Shown: positions 1 to 10,227 of the stretch, one piece after another
Layout of the letters: the number at the start of each line of letters is the position of its first letter
Numbering within the stretch: position 1 is the first letter of the stretch
DNA from: Paralithodes platypus
Lineage: Eukaryota > Arthropoda > Malacostraca > Decapoda > Lithodidae
Direction: 5' to 3'
Length of the DNA: 64,000 nt
NCBI GenBank assembly: GCA_032716605.1
Contig: CM064530.1
Location: forward strand, 5,830,294 to 5,894,293
Made by a program: the position numbers and the translations under genes
Notes under the pieces: model-generated
What the model saw: only the letters and a program-made list of their open reading frames with translations
Databases searched by the model: none
Told to the model about the DNA's origin: nothing

Positions 1-709
1 TATATTCTATATGCTTCACATTGTACAAGTGGGAAGTACTGTTCCTCTCTTTAGCTTTCAAGCAAATTAGCATCAAGGATTTCAGTAAACTATTGAATTT
101 GACTACCTTTCCCACTCTTCATAGCTGCCTAGCTACTGGGTTTTCAACTCTGCCTAAATCCCCTCTCTTATTGTTTCTAAATTATGACAAAATAACTGCT
201 GAGCCTATTTACCTTACCTAACCTAACCTACTCTCCATGGCCAACTTTGCCAAGCCTATTTAACTTTTCTAACCTAACCTAATTTAACCCACTCCCATTG
301 AAAGGCATATACCGTAGAAATTGTCTTGTGTCTGTGTGCGTGTATGTATTCGAGCATTATGGATCCTCATTTACCAATATGCGTACGTTTTAGGAATTAC
401 GACAACGTATTAAAACATAATTGGCAGTAATATACCCTTAGCATATAAGGATAGAAAGGTATATCATCAATATACCCAGTTATATAGGCTAGAGGAAGAT
501 ATATATCCGGGGGTCCACTTCATATAACATTTAATTTGGGGTCTAAGTCATAAATACCGATGTTGCACGAGGATGTGTTGAAACCACTGTATCCGAGTAA
601 AACAGTAGCTATAATTCAATCTACTATCTGACAATATTCGCTTGCATTATGACTATTTTGTATTTAGTGAACAGTCGTATCTAATATAAGAATAAACAGC
701 AAAAATAAA
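1..709. other. No gene seen; degenerate CCTAA runs
   Basis: Short CCTAACCTAACCTA-type runs lie at about 211-290. Nothing else is recognised, and the small reading frame at 21-221 has no features of a real protein. Confidence 0.5.
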
Positions 710-1075
710 TTAAGGGGAGATGGGCTTCTTTATTTGCTTGTTTTACATATGTAATCTTTTTTTGTTTCCTCCCTAGACCTTCATCAACCTGTAAAAATCA
801 CTTACATGACCCCCCTTTAAGATAAATATGTCAATTTTTTGGTAGAAAAATGTCCCGGCCGAAAGCCGATTCCTCTTAAAATTACAGGCTCGCTATCGCT
901 CGCCAGGAAAATATTGACACCTAAATGGCACAAAAGGTCTTAATATTGACAAAGAAATGGGGCGTAACATCTTAAATCGCCAAACTAATGGGCCGAACGT
1001 CTTAAGATCTATAAACCAAAGGGGTCTAAACACGAGGGAGAAGGGGGCCAGAAAAACAAGCCCATCACCCCTTAA
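710..1075 (-). mobile_element. TTAA-flanked MITE, family 1, full copy
   Basis: It is bounded by TTAA on both sides with terminal inverted repeats: TTAAGGGGAGATGGGCTT at the left and GCCCATCACCCCTTAA at the right. The body is shared with at least ten other copies in the window. A TTAA target duplication is the signature of piggyBac-type transposases; there is no transposase, so it is non-autonomous. Confidence 0.75.
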
Positions 1076-1509
1076 AATCATATGATAAAAACTATGATAA
1101 CCGACTCGATAAATGTGCTGATGTGGCGCAGGTCGGGTGTGCCTTGGCCTTTGTTACTATAGTCTGTTCATTATGAGTTGGCAAAATATCTTAACCACTA
1201 ACCTTTATAACTAAAAAATATCTAGAGTAATCGAGCTAATATTTCTATCATTTGGGAACGGTCGGCCGGGTAATAGGTGGGGAAATTTACAGCTCATTTG
1301 TTCTAGCCCTTAAGATATTTGGCCAAAGTATGGTGAATATATTTACTACAGACATATATTTTGCATTTTATACACCTTTTTACTAGTTCTAATAAATAAA
1401 TGAACAATATTCGGCACAATGAGTATTACTTCAACCTGTCTTATGTCGAAACCTTGTAAAGACTATTTTTTTTTTTTTCTCTCTCTAGCAGAAGGTAAAT
1501 TGTCATATA
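1076..1509. other. No gene seen
   Basis: AT-rich intergenic sequence with no repeat or coding signal that I recognise. Confidence 0.4.
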
Positions 1510-1720
1510 CAGTTGGCCAAGTAAGTCGTGTCGCCGCTGTCATTATGTTTTGCTCGCTGTATGCTGTATTAATGTTTGTCAGATGTTGAATAGGCTGTGT
1601 AAAGATAGGAAGATGTTTGTATATCTCACTCAAAATAATGAATTAATGCTTAGTTAGTGCTGATACCAATTATTGATCGAAATATACTTGGTACCGCGAC
1701 ATCACTTATTTGGCCGACTG
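1510..1720. mobile_element. 211-bp MITE with TA target duplication
   Basis: The ends are TA|CAGTTGGCCAAGTAAGT and its inverted partner ACTTATTTGGCCGACTG|TA. A second copy is at 23982-24196. A TA duplication plus CAGT ends points to a Tc1/mariner-type parent. Confidence 0.7.
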
Positions 1721-1889
1721 TATCCATCTTGATTAGCCTACTCGGCTATTAGGAAGATTGTTGAAAAATATATATTAAATTGTTCCTTATGAAAACTTCG
1801 CAGAAATATGATGAGAGACATATTAACTCGTAAAAGCACGAAGCTATGGTATCTAAAACGTCCTGCTGGGCGAAGGTACTGTATTGTGA

Positions 1890-2330
1890 CGAATTTAGTC
1901 ATTTTACGATAAATATTGTCATTACTTATTCATATGCGCATATTTTACGTTTAATTGAAGATATTAACATGTAACAACAATAAAACAAGTGGGAATACTG
2001 GAATAGTATTTGGGGGGTGAAAAAGACGAATTATTGCCGACTGTCCAGTCATGAGGTGAGAGGCGCGTGAGACATACACCCTCCCCTTTCGAGGCCTGAA
2101 GCCAGACTGAAGTCTCTCTCTCCTGTTCTACACACCTCCCTTTTGACCTTACAAATTACCCGATAAACGGGAATAAGAGGAAAAATAGGTGATAATTGAG
2201 GGGGGGGGGGGGAATTATCTCACTTAATCACACATGCCTTTGTTTTGAGTGCCAGTGGGATGTTTTGAAAGACTTCTTTTAGGCCTTGGCTCATATGAGG
2301 ACGCTCGCCCTCATAGGGTTAAGACTCAAT
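1890..2330. mobile_element. Degenerate copy of TTAA MITE family 2
   Basis: It shares the ACAACAATAAAACAAGTGG and AATAGGTGATAATTGA blocks with the copies at 3572-4124 and 21695-22332, in the same order. The termini are too diverged to place. Confidence 0.5.
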
Positions 2331-2353
2331 TGAGAACGCTTGCCGTTCTTGCG

Positions 2354-2703
2354 TTAAGAGGAGATGGGCCGTTTTTCTGGTCCCCCTTCTTCATGTTTAG
2401 CCCCTTTGGTTTTCATATTATAAGAGGTTCAGCCCATTAGTTTGGCAATTTTAAGACCTTTCGCCCCGTTTCTTTATCAATATTAAGACATTTAGGTGTC
2501 AATTTTTTCCTGGCCAGCGATAGCGAACCTGTAATTTAAGAGGATCCGGTTTTTGGCATTTTTCTATCGAAAAATGTACAAATTTATCTTGAAGGAGGGT
2601 CTTGGGCAGGTGTTTCTTCAAGCTTGATGGAGGTCTAGGAAGGAAACTAAAATTGTTATAAAGATACGTAAATGAGCAAATATAGAAACCCATCCCCCCT
2701 TAA
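2354..2703 (+). mobile_element. TTAA-flanked MITE, family 1
   Basis: It begins TTAAGAGGAGATGGGCC and ends CCCATCCCCCCTTAA, in the opposite orientation to the copy at 710-1075. The internal order is the same (CATGTTTAGCCCC, then TTTTTTCCTGGCCAGCGATAG, then TCTTGAAGGAGGGTC). Confidence 0.75.
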
Positions 2704-3270
2704 AGAGGACAATAGTGAGACCTAGACTGAGTTATCTGTGGCAGAGGGCCGAATTGGTGAGCAGCTTGGTTGAGTTTAAAGAGGTAGAATAAGAAATAAG
2801 AAAACTAAAAGCTATGTAGCACACCTTTCTGTAAATTCATATCAATAAATACATAAATATCGCTTGACAATGGCCAACTTGCCTAGAGAATTCTAGATTA
2901 AGAGTATAGCAGGCAGGTGGCAAGGATAGCATGGGGGTTGTTTTGTTATTTGACATTTAATTAGGGATTCCAGAACAATGGAACAGCAAAACACTCCGAT
3001 AATCTCTAGTTTAAAAGCCCAAGGATTTCCCGGGAGTAACGGGTAGAGGACAGGGGGAGGTGTCTTGTCTCTAACAGGTGAGTGAGGGTATAAATATGTC
3101 AAGTGTATAGTCCTCGCATCGGCATCTTGTTCCTTCTTCGCTTTCTTGGGTTGCTCCACACTGGCCCCACAAGTCGGCAGCAGGGCTGGCCAACGTTGAC
3201 TCACGAGCACTGCTCTTCGAGTCGAAGTGATCCACACTGTGGTTCCACCTGGTGGCATTCACCTGGTCTA
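2704..3270. other. No gene seen
   Basis: There are overlapping short open frames on both strands around 2893-3288, but none has domain-like content. They are probably chance. Confidence 0.35.
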
Positions 3271-3480
3271 ATTATATCCCTATTATAGCTTACTACAACC
3301 CTATTCTAGCTTATTTCAGCCCTATTCTGGAATATTACAGCCTTTTTCTAGCATATTACAACCCTATCTAGCTTATTGCATCTTTATTCTAGCAAATTAC
3401 AGCCCTAGTTATAGCTTAATACAATACAACCTTAATCTAGATCATTGCAACCCTATCTAGCTTATCACACTAAAATTGCT
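3270..3480. repeat. 21-bp minisatellite, block 1
   Basis: Degenerate tandem copies of CTATTCTAGCTTATTACAGCC. The same unit fills 4945-5165 and 6093-6690. Confidence 0.85.
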
Positions 3481-3571
3481 GTTTCTGTGCCACGTACAGC
3501 CTATTTTTGTGGTGAATATATGTTTTCCTATGGTATTTGATGTAATTCAAACTATTTGTATACCCGCTTCC

Positions 3572-4124
3572 TTAACCTCTCGGCTGCGCATGGGGGGTAT
3601 GAGACACCACACGCCTGTGCGCACGTATTTGAGCTGTTCCCATCACTAACATCGTTATTTTACCATAAATATCGTTAATACTTATTCATATGCGCCTATT
3701 TTACCATTAATATGAAGATATTAACCAGTTACAACAATAAAACAAGTGGAAACAGTGTTTGGATGGTCAAAATCGGCGATAGAGGCCGGGAGTTACATAA
3801 CATAAATTATGGCTGAGGCAGCCTGCCAGCCAGCCAGCCTGCCAGACGGCTGGAGAGACACTTGCGCAATACTCTCTTTCTCGCTCTTTCCCACGCTTGG
3901 TAACACTGATGACAACGCCCGCTAATGTTAGCACAAAAATAGACCACAGAATAAGGGAATAACAGGGAAAATAGGTGATAATTGAAGGAGGGGGAGGAGT
4001 GATATTTGGCATGGCCCAGGGGCAAAAAAAAAAAAAAAAAAAGGGTTCAAGTTTTTTTGGGGTGTTCTAAATGGATTTTTTTAGGCCCAGGATCTTAAGA
4101 GTCTTCCCGCAGCTCCTGGGTTAA
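3572..4124 (+). mobile_element. TTAA-flanked MITE, family 2
   Basis: It is bounded by TTAA; it starts ACCTCTCGGCTGCGCATGG and ends TCTTCCCGCAGCTCCTGGG, an imperfect inverted repeat. Internal marks are AATAAAACAAGTGGAAACAG, a stretch of A and AATAGGTGATAATTGAAGG. It carries no coding capacity. Confidence 0.65.
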
Positions 4125-4309
4125 GAAAATGTGTTAACTTTACCTAACTTACCTACCATAACATAGCTTATTTTATCGAACCTAAATTAATCTGGTTAAC
4201 CTTTAAAACAAGTAACATAAGTGGGGGGTGCCACCCCCACACTCCTTTCCTTAAAGAAAAATTAACCTAGATACAGTACCGGTATGCAGATTTCAATCTA
4301 AAGATCATC

Positions 4310-4944
4310 CAAACCTATGTTCACATGTGTGGGGAGGATCCTCTCACACAGCACTTCTTGACAAAGTAGAAAAGAAAGCCTTAATAGTCTCATTAACTCA
4401 CGTCCACTCACCAATTCTCTGCAATCTCTCTCTTCGCCGCAATGTTGCATCTCTCGCTATTCTACCGCTAGTACTGTGTTCCTCAGAGCTCTCTCAATGT
4501 ATACCACCTCTATGTAGAGTACGTAGCACCCGTTTTGCAACACAATCCCACCCATACCCTGTGCAACTCTCCAACCCAAGAGTGAAATGATATTAATTGC
4601 AATATTTCTTCTATTCAACACTCCAAGCCATTCCAACAGCTTCCTCTATCTAGAAGTTTAGAACACCCCTTCTCTGCTATATACACTTTCCCAGCCGTAT
4701 GGCCCTAGTGTACTGTCTGATGGAGTAATGGGATTCGAAATTATAAGAGGTGAGCTTTGGAACTCTCTCCCTGAATCCATCTTCCTCTCATCCTATGACT
4801 TAAATTGCTTCAAACTCCGTGTGCCCAGGCATTTTTTCTCAAACATTACTTGATTTAGGCCCTGTCACTTTTAACTCGGGGAGGCACTCGCTACAGGCAG
4901 TTCTGCCTTTTGTCTCCTTCACTCACATAGAAAAATAATCTAGC
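4310..4944 (+). mobile_element. Degraded LINE 3' fragment, family J (Jockey/CR1-like)
   Basis: It encodes broken pieces of the C-terminal tail of a non-LTR reverse transcriptase: [26 protein letters not shown], then ELWNSLPESIFLSSYDLNCFK. It ends in the shared 3' sequence GGCAGTTCTGCCTTTTGTC. Other copies are at 7890-8190, 10316-12480, 23752-23905 and 63360-64000. Confidence 0.7.
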
Positions 4945-5165
4945 TTTTTGCTGCTCTATTCTAGCTTATAACCCTATTTTAGCTTATCACAGCACTATTT
5001 TAGCTTATTACAACCCTATTTTAGCTTACTGCAGCCCTATTTTAGCTTATTGCAGCCCAATTATAGCTTAGTACAAACCTATTCCAGCTTATTAGCCTAC
5101 AACCCTATTTGATCTTATTGCAGCCCTATTCTAGCTTACTACAGCCCTATTCTAGCTACTACCTT
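4945..5165. repeat. 21-bp minisatellite, block 2
   Basis: Same unit as 3270-3480. It ends where a CR1/L2-like element begins. Confidence 0.85.
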
Positions 5166-6092
5166 ACACGAATGGTCAGTAAATTGGTAGATGAAGTTTA
5201 ACATTGACAAATGCAAGGTTTAAAGCTAGGGAAGATGCATACAAATGTTAAATATAAACTAGCTAATATGAAATTAGAAAACTCAGACTGTGAGAAAGAT
5301 CTAGGTGTGTTTGTTAGCAATGATTTGAAGCCTAGAAAACAATTAATGTATAAGCGTTCGTAACAAGGCAAACAGGATTCTCGGGTTCATATCTAGGAGT
5401 GTGAGTAACAGAACTGCTGATCTTATCTTAAAACTTTACTTGTCATTAGTGAGACCCCATATGGATTATGCTGTTCAATTTTGGTGTCCTTATTACAGAA
5501 TGGACATATATTCATTGGAGAGTACAACGTAGAATGACAAAAATTATCCATAATATTAGAAATTTTCCGTATGAAGAAAGGTTGAAGAAATTAGGCTTAC
5601 ATTCGTTAGAGAGATGCAGAGTTAGAGGGGATATGATAGAGGTATTCAAGTGGGTTAGTGGGATGAATAAAGGGGACATGAAAAATTTACTAAAGCTCAG
5701 TGATAGCGAAAGAACTCGTACAAATGGTTTCAAATGAGATCAATTTCGTTTCAGAAAAGATATAGGCAAATATTGGTTTGGTAACAGAGTTGTAGATGGG
5801 TGGAATAGGCTACCAAGTGATATAGTGGGATCAAGAACGATAGGGAGCTTTAAGATAAAATTAGATAGGCATATGGACGAGATGGGTTGGGTGTGAGGGG
5901 GATCTACCAGGTGTGGGCCAATCGGCGCTCAGCAGACCCCCGTAATCTTGTGTTAATCCCTGACCATTTTGGTGGGGGCAGTACTCAAGGTATTAGTGAG
6001 TTGGGCCTTGTAATTGGGGTTGGGTGTGACAGGGATCTGCCTTGTATGGGCCGATCGGCTTTTTGCAGACTCCCATTTTCTTATGTTCTTAT
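5166..6092 (+). pseudogene. 5'-truncated CR1/L2-like retrotransposon inside the minisatellite
   Basis: The translated tail includes KDLGVFVSNDLKPRKQ, YLSLVRPHMDYAVQFW, YSLERVQRRMTKIIHN-type text (here with ESVQ read as broken) and LHSLERCRVRGDMIEVFKW, the connection and C-terminal region of CR1/L2-type reverse transcriptases. The catalytic core is missing. The last 200 bp contain a duplicated segment (GGATCTACC...GGGCCAATCGG and GGATCTGCC...GGGCCGATCGG), and the 3' end is an 8-bp tandem (TTCTTATG). Confidence 0.7.
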
Positions 6093-6690
6093 GTTTCAAC
6101 CCTATAGTATAGCTTATTAATGATGCAGCCCTATTCTAGCATATTACAGCCCTGTTCAAGCATATTGCAGCCCTGTTCAAGCTTATTACAGCCATATTCT
6201 AGCTTATTACAGCAATATTCTAGCTTATTGCAGCTATATCCTAGCTTTTTACAGCCCTATTCTAGCTTATTGCAGCTATATCCTAGCTTACTGCAGCCTT
6301 ATTCTAGCTTTTCACAGCCTTATTCTAGTTAATTGCAGCCATATACAGTACTAGCTTATTACAGCCCTATTCTAGCTTATTGCAGCCTTATTTTAGCTTA
6401 TTGCATCCCTATTCTAGCTTAATACATCCCTATATTAGCTTATCACAGCCCTATTCTAGCCAATTTCAGCCATATACAGTAGCGTACTAGCTTATTACAG
6501 CCCTATTCTAGCTTATTGCAGACCTATTCTAGTTTATTACAGCCCTATTAATTCTAGCTTATTGCAGCCCTATTCTAGCTTATTACATCCCTATGCTAGC
6601 TTATCGCAGCCCTATTCTAGATTATTAGAACCTATTTATAGCTTAATACAACCCTATTCTAGTTTATTACAGCCAATATTCTAGATTATG
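6093..6690. repeat. 21-bp minisatellite, block 3
   Basis: About 25 or more units of (CTATTCTAGCTTATTACAGCC)-like sequence. The open frame at 6120-6332 (LQPYSSLLQ repeats) is just the repeat read through. Confidence 0.9.
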
Positions 6691-6749
6691 GGAAAGAAGG
6701 AGTCATAAAACAAATAAAAGTCGTGCACGAATAAACTAGTTTAGCTCCC

Positions 6750-7029
6750 CCTTATATTTTCCGCGGAGCTTTAGAGAACGGTTTTGACGTGTGTTAGACC
6801 TGTGAGTTTGTACGAGAGGTAAATCTATACGTGAACGTCTGGTTAATTTCTCCCCAAATCGAGTGATGGAAGTGTCTGAAACTCTTTGCGCAAGTGATTA
6901 ACAGTGTACGAAGGTCTAGAGAACAAATATCCGTGGCCGGAGAGGTAAATAAACGCCACCTGTGGCCTTGGAAGAGGTTGTGAATAAGTGCTGAAGTTTC
7001 GTTCGCCTTGTATCAGCTGACGAGTGGAG
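6750..7029 (+). promoter_or_regulatory. Possible promoter and 5' non-coding exon of gene A
   Basis: The stretch is free of recognised repeats. It has a TATA-like TTATATTTT at about 6752 and a GC-rich start (TTCCGCGG), and ends at GGAGTG|GTAAGTG, a consensus donor at 7030. It could splice to the AG at 10091, just before the gene A start codon. No transcript evidence is available. Short blocks (TCAGCTGAC..GTGGAGT, TATACGTGA) recur near 25.5 kb upstream of gene B. Confidence 0.3.
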
Positions 7030-7890
7030 TGGTAAGTGAAGAATGTTATCCCTATCAACTGATCGGTACAATAACATGTTTACACACCCTTATTGACACA
7101 TATTACTGGCTGGGTGTGTTTGTGCATATTGTTCAGTTTATTTTAAAATGCTTAGGCCTAGTTAGAAGAAAGGGAATATTAAACCGAAAATGTAATGTTT
7201 CCTAATTCAGTACCGTACCTGTATCATATGTAGCCTGCCTACTTTAGCCTACTAACGGTCCTACTATAGCCTACTAGTCTAGGCCTATTATTCAGTTTGA
7301 GTTTATTTATAGGTTATGTTTGCTACATAGGCCTACACCTAATTTCGTTTAATCTATTAGGCCTAGCCTAAATATGGTCACCTCGTCTAAGCAGCTAAGC
7401 TTAAAAGGCTATAGGCCTAGGCCTAGTTAATAATTTGACAAACATATATTATATATATATATATAGGCTATAGCCTAGGTTAGGCCTAGTTAATAATTTG
7501 GGTCCAATGTCAAAGAGCCTCAAAATATTACGAGAACAAAACTTGCTCCTCGAAAATTGCCGGAAAAAGCGTTCGTGTGACACCGGCTTTAGTGCCCGTG
7601 TAGTGTGATATTTAATTAATCCCGGGCAACTTTGTGTTTCCTCATTTTTAACCCTTTCATGATCCGATACGGTAGCCTACGCATTTTTTTCTATAGGCCT
7701 AGACGATTTTATTCAGATTAGGAGAGGCATATGCAGGTCAGAGGGTTAAATGAGATAGTCTTTACCCAAGTTTACCCATATAATTTCCCACATTCTTTAA
7801 ATGTTTAAAATTGTTAGAAAAAAAAATCAAAATGCGTCATAGGCCTAATCTTCAAAGGGTTAACCTATTAATTCTGCTAAAGGGAAGGGA
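7030..7890. other. Candidate first intron of gene A: AGGCCTA-rich sequence and a MITE end
   Basis: It is rich in TAGGCCTA motifs and a short TA run (7446-7463). At 7510-7595 it holds the right half of a palindromic element (CTCGAAAATTGCCGGAAAAA then CGTGTGACACCGGC), also found at 21005, 60055 and 61381. Confidence 0.4.
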
Positions 7891-7894
7891 TGTG

Positions 7895-8190
7895 GAAGCT
7901 ATAGTTCGAGCTAAAATGCCTGGACACACAGAGTTTGAAGCAATTTAAGTCATAGGAAGAGGGAAAGACTGATTCTGGGAGAGTTCCAGAGCTTTGGAAC
8001 TCTCAGAATCAGTCTTTCCCTCTTCCTATGACTTAAATTGCTTCAAACTCTGTGTGTACAGTGTCCAGGCATTTTGGCACGAACATCCCTTGATTATGGC
8101 CCTGTCGCCCTTTCAACTCTGGGAGAGGCACTCACCACAGGCAGTTCTGCCTTTTGTCTCCCTCATTCACATAGAGAAAAAAATACATAA
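7895..8190. repeat. Foldback of the family J 3' end
   Basis: About 80 bp of the J tail (CCTGGACACACAGAGTTTGA to GTTCCAGAGC) is followed at once by its reverse complement, giving a near-perfect hairpin centred near 7994. The right arm continues as a normal + strand J 3' end. Confidence 0.8.
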
Positions 8191-8814
8191 GAACTGTAAT
8201 ATATATTGTTTTACTTTGCTTATTTAATAATAATAGTGGCTAAAAAGAAGGGACTGTGTAATTAGGATTGGGGTTGAATAGTCTTTAGTTTGACACACTG
8301 CCCCATTAGGCCTTACAATTTACAAACCACAGACTCCAAAGGGCTAGGACGCAGAGATGAACACTATAACAAAGCACAGCCTCGTATATTATCATCCCAA
8401 TCCTACTTTACAAATCTAACCTAAGTAATAAGAACTCACATAAAAGTGAATCATCCTGCATACCCTAGCCTATCCAAAGGACCAAACTCCATCTATTATT
8501 TGCCAGAGTAGACAAAAGGAATAAATATAAGACTGAAACAATTAACCTCATCTAACAGTCAAATCTAACGTACTGTATAGGCCTAATGCAGTCGATGGGG
8601 TTTAGTTGACAGGTGGGTTAAGTTGACAGGGTGGGTTGAGTTGGACTGATTGAGTTAATAGGACGTGATTTGACTGGGCTTAACTTGACATAAGTTGAAA
8701 TTGTTGAATAGATAGGTTGAGTTGGCCAGTGGAGCTAAATCGATATAGGAGTATATTTAAGTACAAAGGTCGAATAGAGTTGAAAGGTTGAATTCCGTTG
8801 GTAGGGAGTTCATA
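8191..8814. other. No gene seen; GTTGA-rich stretch
   Basis: At 8590-8780 there is a degenerate GTTGA/GGGTTGAGTTGAC-like simple repeat. At 8200-8300 there is a weak copy of the repeat also seen at 22915 and 44219. Confidence 0.4.
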
Positions 8815-10070
8815 TTAACCCTTTCACGCACATATGACGCAGAGGTTGCCAGATTAGCAATAAGAAAAAGAGTTCTCTCACTCTTATAATTACCTCTCCA
8901 AAATTAGTTTTCTGCCCACAGCTAACTCAAAGACAACTGCAGAGGTTGAAGTAACTAAACTAAAGGTTTCTAAATACCCATCGACAGGGACCTGGAAGTT
9001 CTGGAACACTCAACAGCCACATCGTTTGCAGACGACACCAGACTCATGAAGAAAATCACCTCACAACATGATGCTCAGCTACTACAACAAGACTTGGACA
9101 AAATCCTGAAGTGGGCAGAAGAAAACAACATGGCCCTAAACGGAGACAAGTTCGAGCTTCTAAGGTACGGGAACAAGAGAGCACTACAAAACGACACCAA
9201 CTACAAAAGCGGACAGCAAGAAATTACCGCCAAGGACACAGTGAAGGACTTGGGAGTAAATATGAGCAGTGACGCCACTTTTTCCCAGCATATTACCAAA
9301 GCCACAACAACAGCAAAACAAATAGCAGGCTGGATCCTGAGAACCTTCCACACAAGAAATGAGAGGTGTATGCTAACATTGTGGAAGTCACTGGTCCTAC
9401 CACGACTGGAGTACTGCTCCCAGCTCTGGTCTCCCCAAAAAGTAGGAGAAATAACAGAAATTGAAGCCACCCAGAGGACATTCACCAGTAAAATCCATGG
9501 GTTTCAACACTTTAACTACTGGGAGAGACTTAAGGAGCTGCAGCTGTACTCACTTCAAAGACGTAGGGAGAGATACATCATCATCTACGTCTGGAAGATT
9601 TTGGAAAAAAAGGTACCAAACCCAAACATCCAAGAGACTCAGCACCAAAGGCGAGGGAGGCTGTGCTATGTGAGGACTACGCCGGGATCAACACAAAAAA
9701 TCAAATCCCTGATCCATCACAGCTTTACATACAATGGAACCAGACTGTTCAACTGTATACCAGCCCCTCTCAGGAACATAACCGGGGTGTCTCCAGACAC
9801 CTTCAAGAAACACTTGGACATGTGGCTGGCCAAAATACCGGACCGGCCACCAACACCAGGATACCCCAGCACCAACTCCAACCGACTTCTGGAATGGAGA
9901 GTGGAAGAAAGGGAGCTGCCTGGTCGCAGTGGAGCCCCAGCTCAACTGTGTCACTAACGGACGGAATACAACTAAGTGTAACTAAGTGTAAGTGTAACCC
10001 CTGATGGTAACAAAGGCTTTAAAGTATCCCAAATAGGCTCAAAATCGCGTCATATGTCGGAGAGGGTTAA
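8815..10070. mobile_element. TTAA-flanked palindromic MITE (family P) split by a LINE insertion
   Basis: Left part 8815-8979 begins TTAACCCTTTCACGCACATA; right part 10001-10070 ends CGTCATATGTCGGAGAGGG-TTAA. The uninterrupted copy at 19757-19980 reads straight through the junction (AAATACCCCTGATGG), so 8980-10000 is an insertion. Confidence 0.85.
8980..10000 (+). pseudogene. 5'-truncated non-LTR retrotransposon (CR1/Jockey-like RT), boundaries set by an empty site
   Basis: The insert retains FADDTRLMK (RT catalytic motif, about 9026) and an uninterrupted frame of about 303 codons after it: LGVNMSSDATFSQHI, LVLPRLEYCSQLWSP, IEATQRTFTSKIHG and YWERLKELQLYSLQRRRERY. The frame ends at 9957. The 3' end is a tandem of (CTAAGTGTAA), and flanking ACCC may be the target duplication. 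The N-terminal RT and endonuclease are absent, so it is dead on arrival but little mutated, suggesting a recent insertion. Confidence 0.8.
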
Positions 10071-10121
10071 TTGACCCACTTTCCATTCCAGGTGGTTGTG
10101 ATTATAATTGAAGGCTAGATC

Positions 10122-10227
10122 ATGGCGGGAGTGGGTGAAGGTGGAGGAGGAGGAAAAGATGGAGGTGGCAGCAGAAGGGAGGAACTGCTTCAGACTGCCA
10201 ATGCCGTCACTGATATGCTTAAGCAGT
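10122..10227 (+). CDS. PARP12-like: Gene A coding exon 1 (start codon, Gly-rich N terminus)
   Basis: The exon runs from an ATG in good context (ATGG) to a consensus donor GTGAGT at 10228. It encodes about 35 residues: a poly-Gly start ([11 protein letters not shown]), then a short predicted helix ending in DMLKQ. It leaves one base (phase 1), exactly what exon 2 needs. The 5' UTR part may begin at 10092, after an AG preceded by a pyrimidine-rich stretch. It lies only about 50 bp downstream of a TTAA-flanked repeat. Confidence 0.65.

Noticed and set aside
6120..6332. Open frame of LQPYSSLLQ repeats
   Set aside because: It is the 21-bp minisatellite read in frame; the unit is a multiple of three, so long frames arise automatically.
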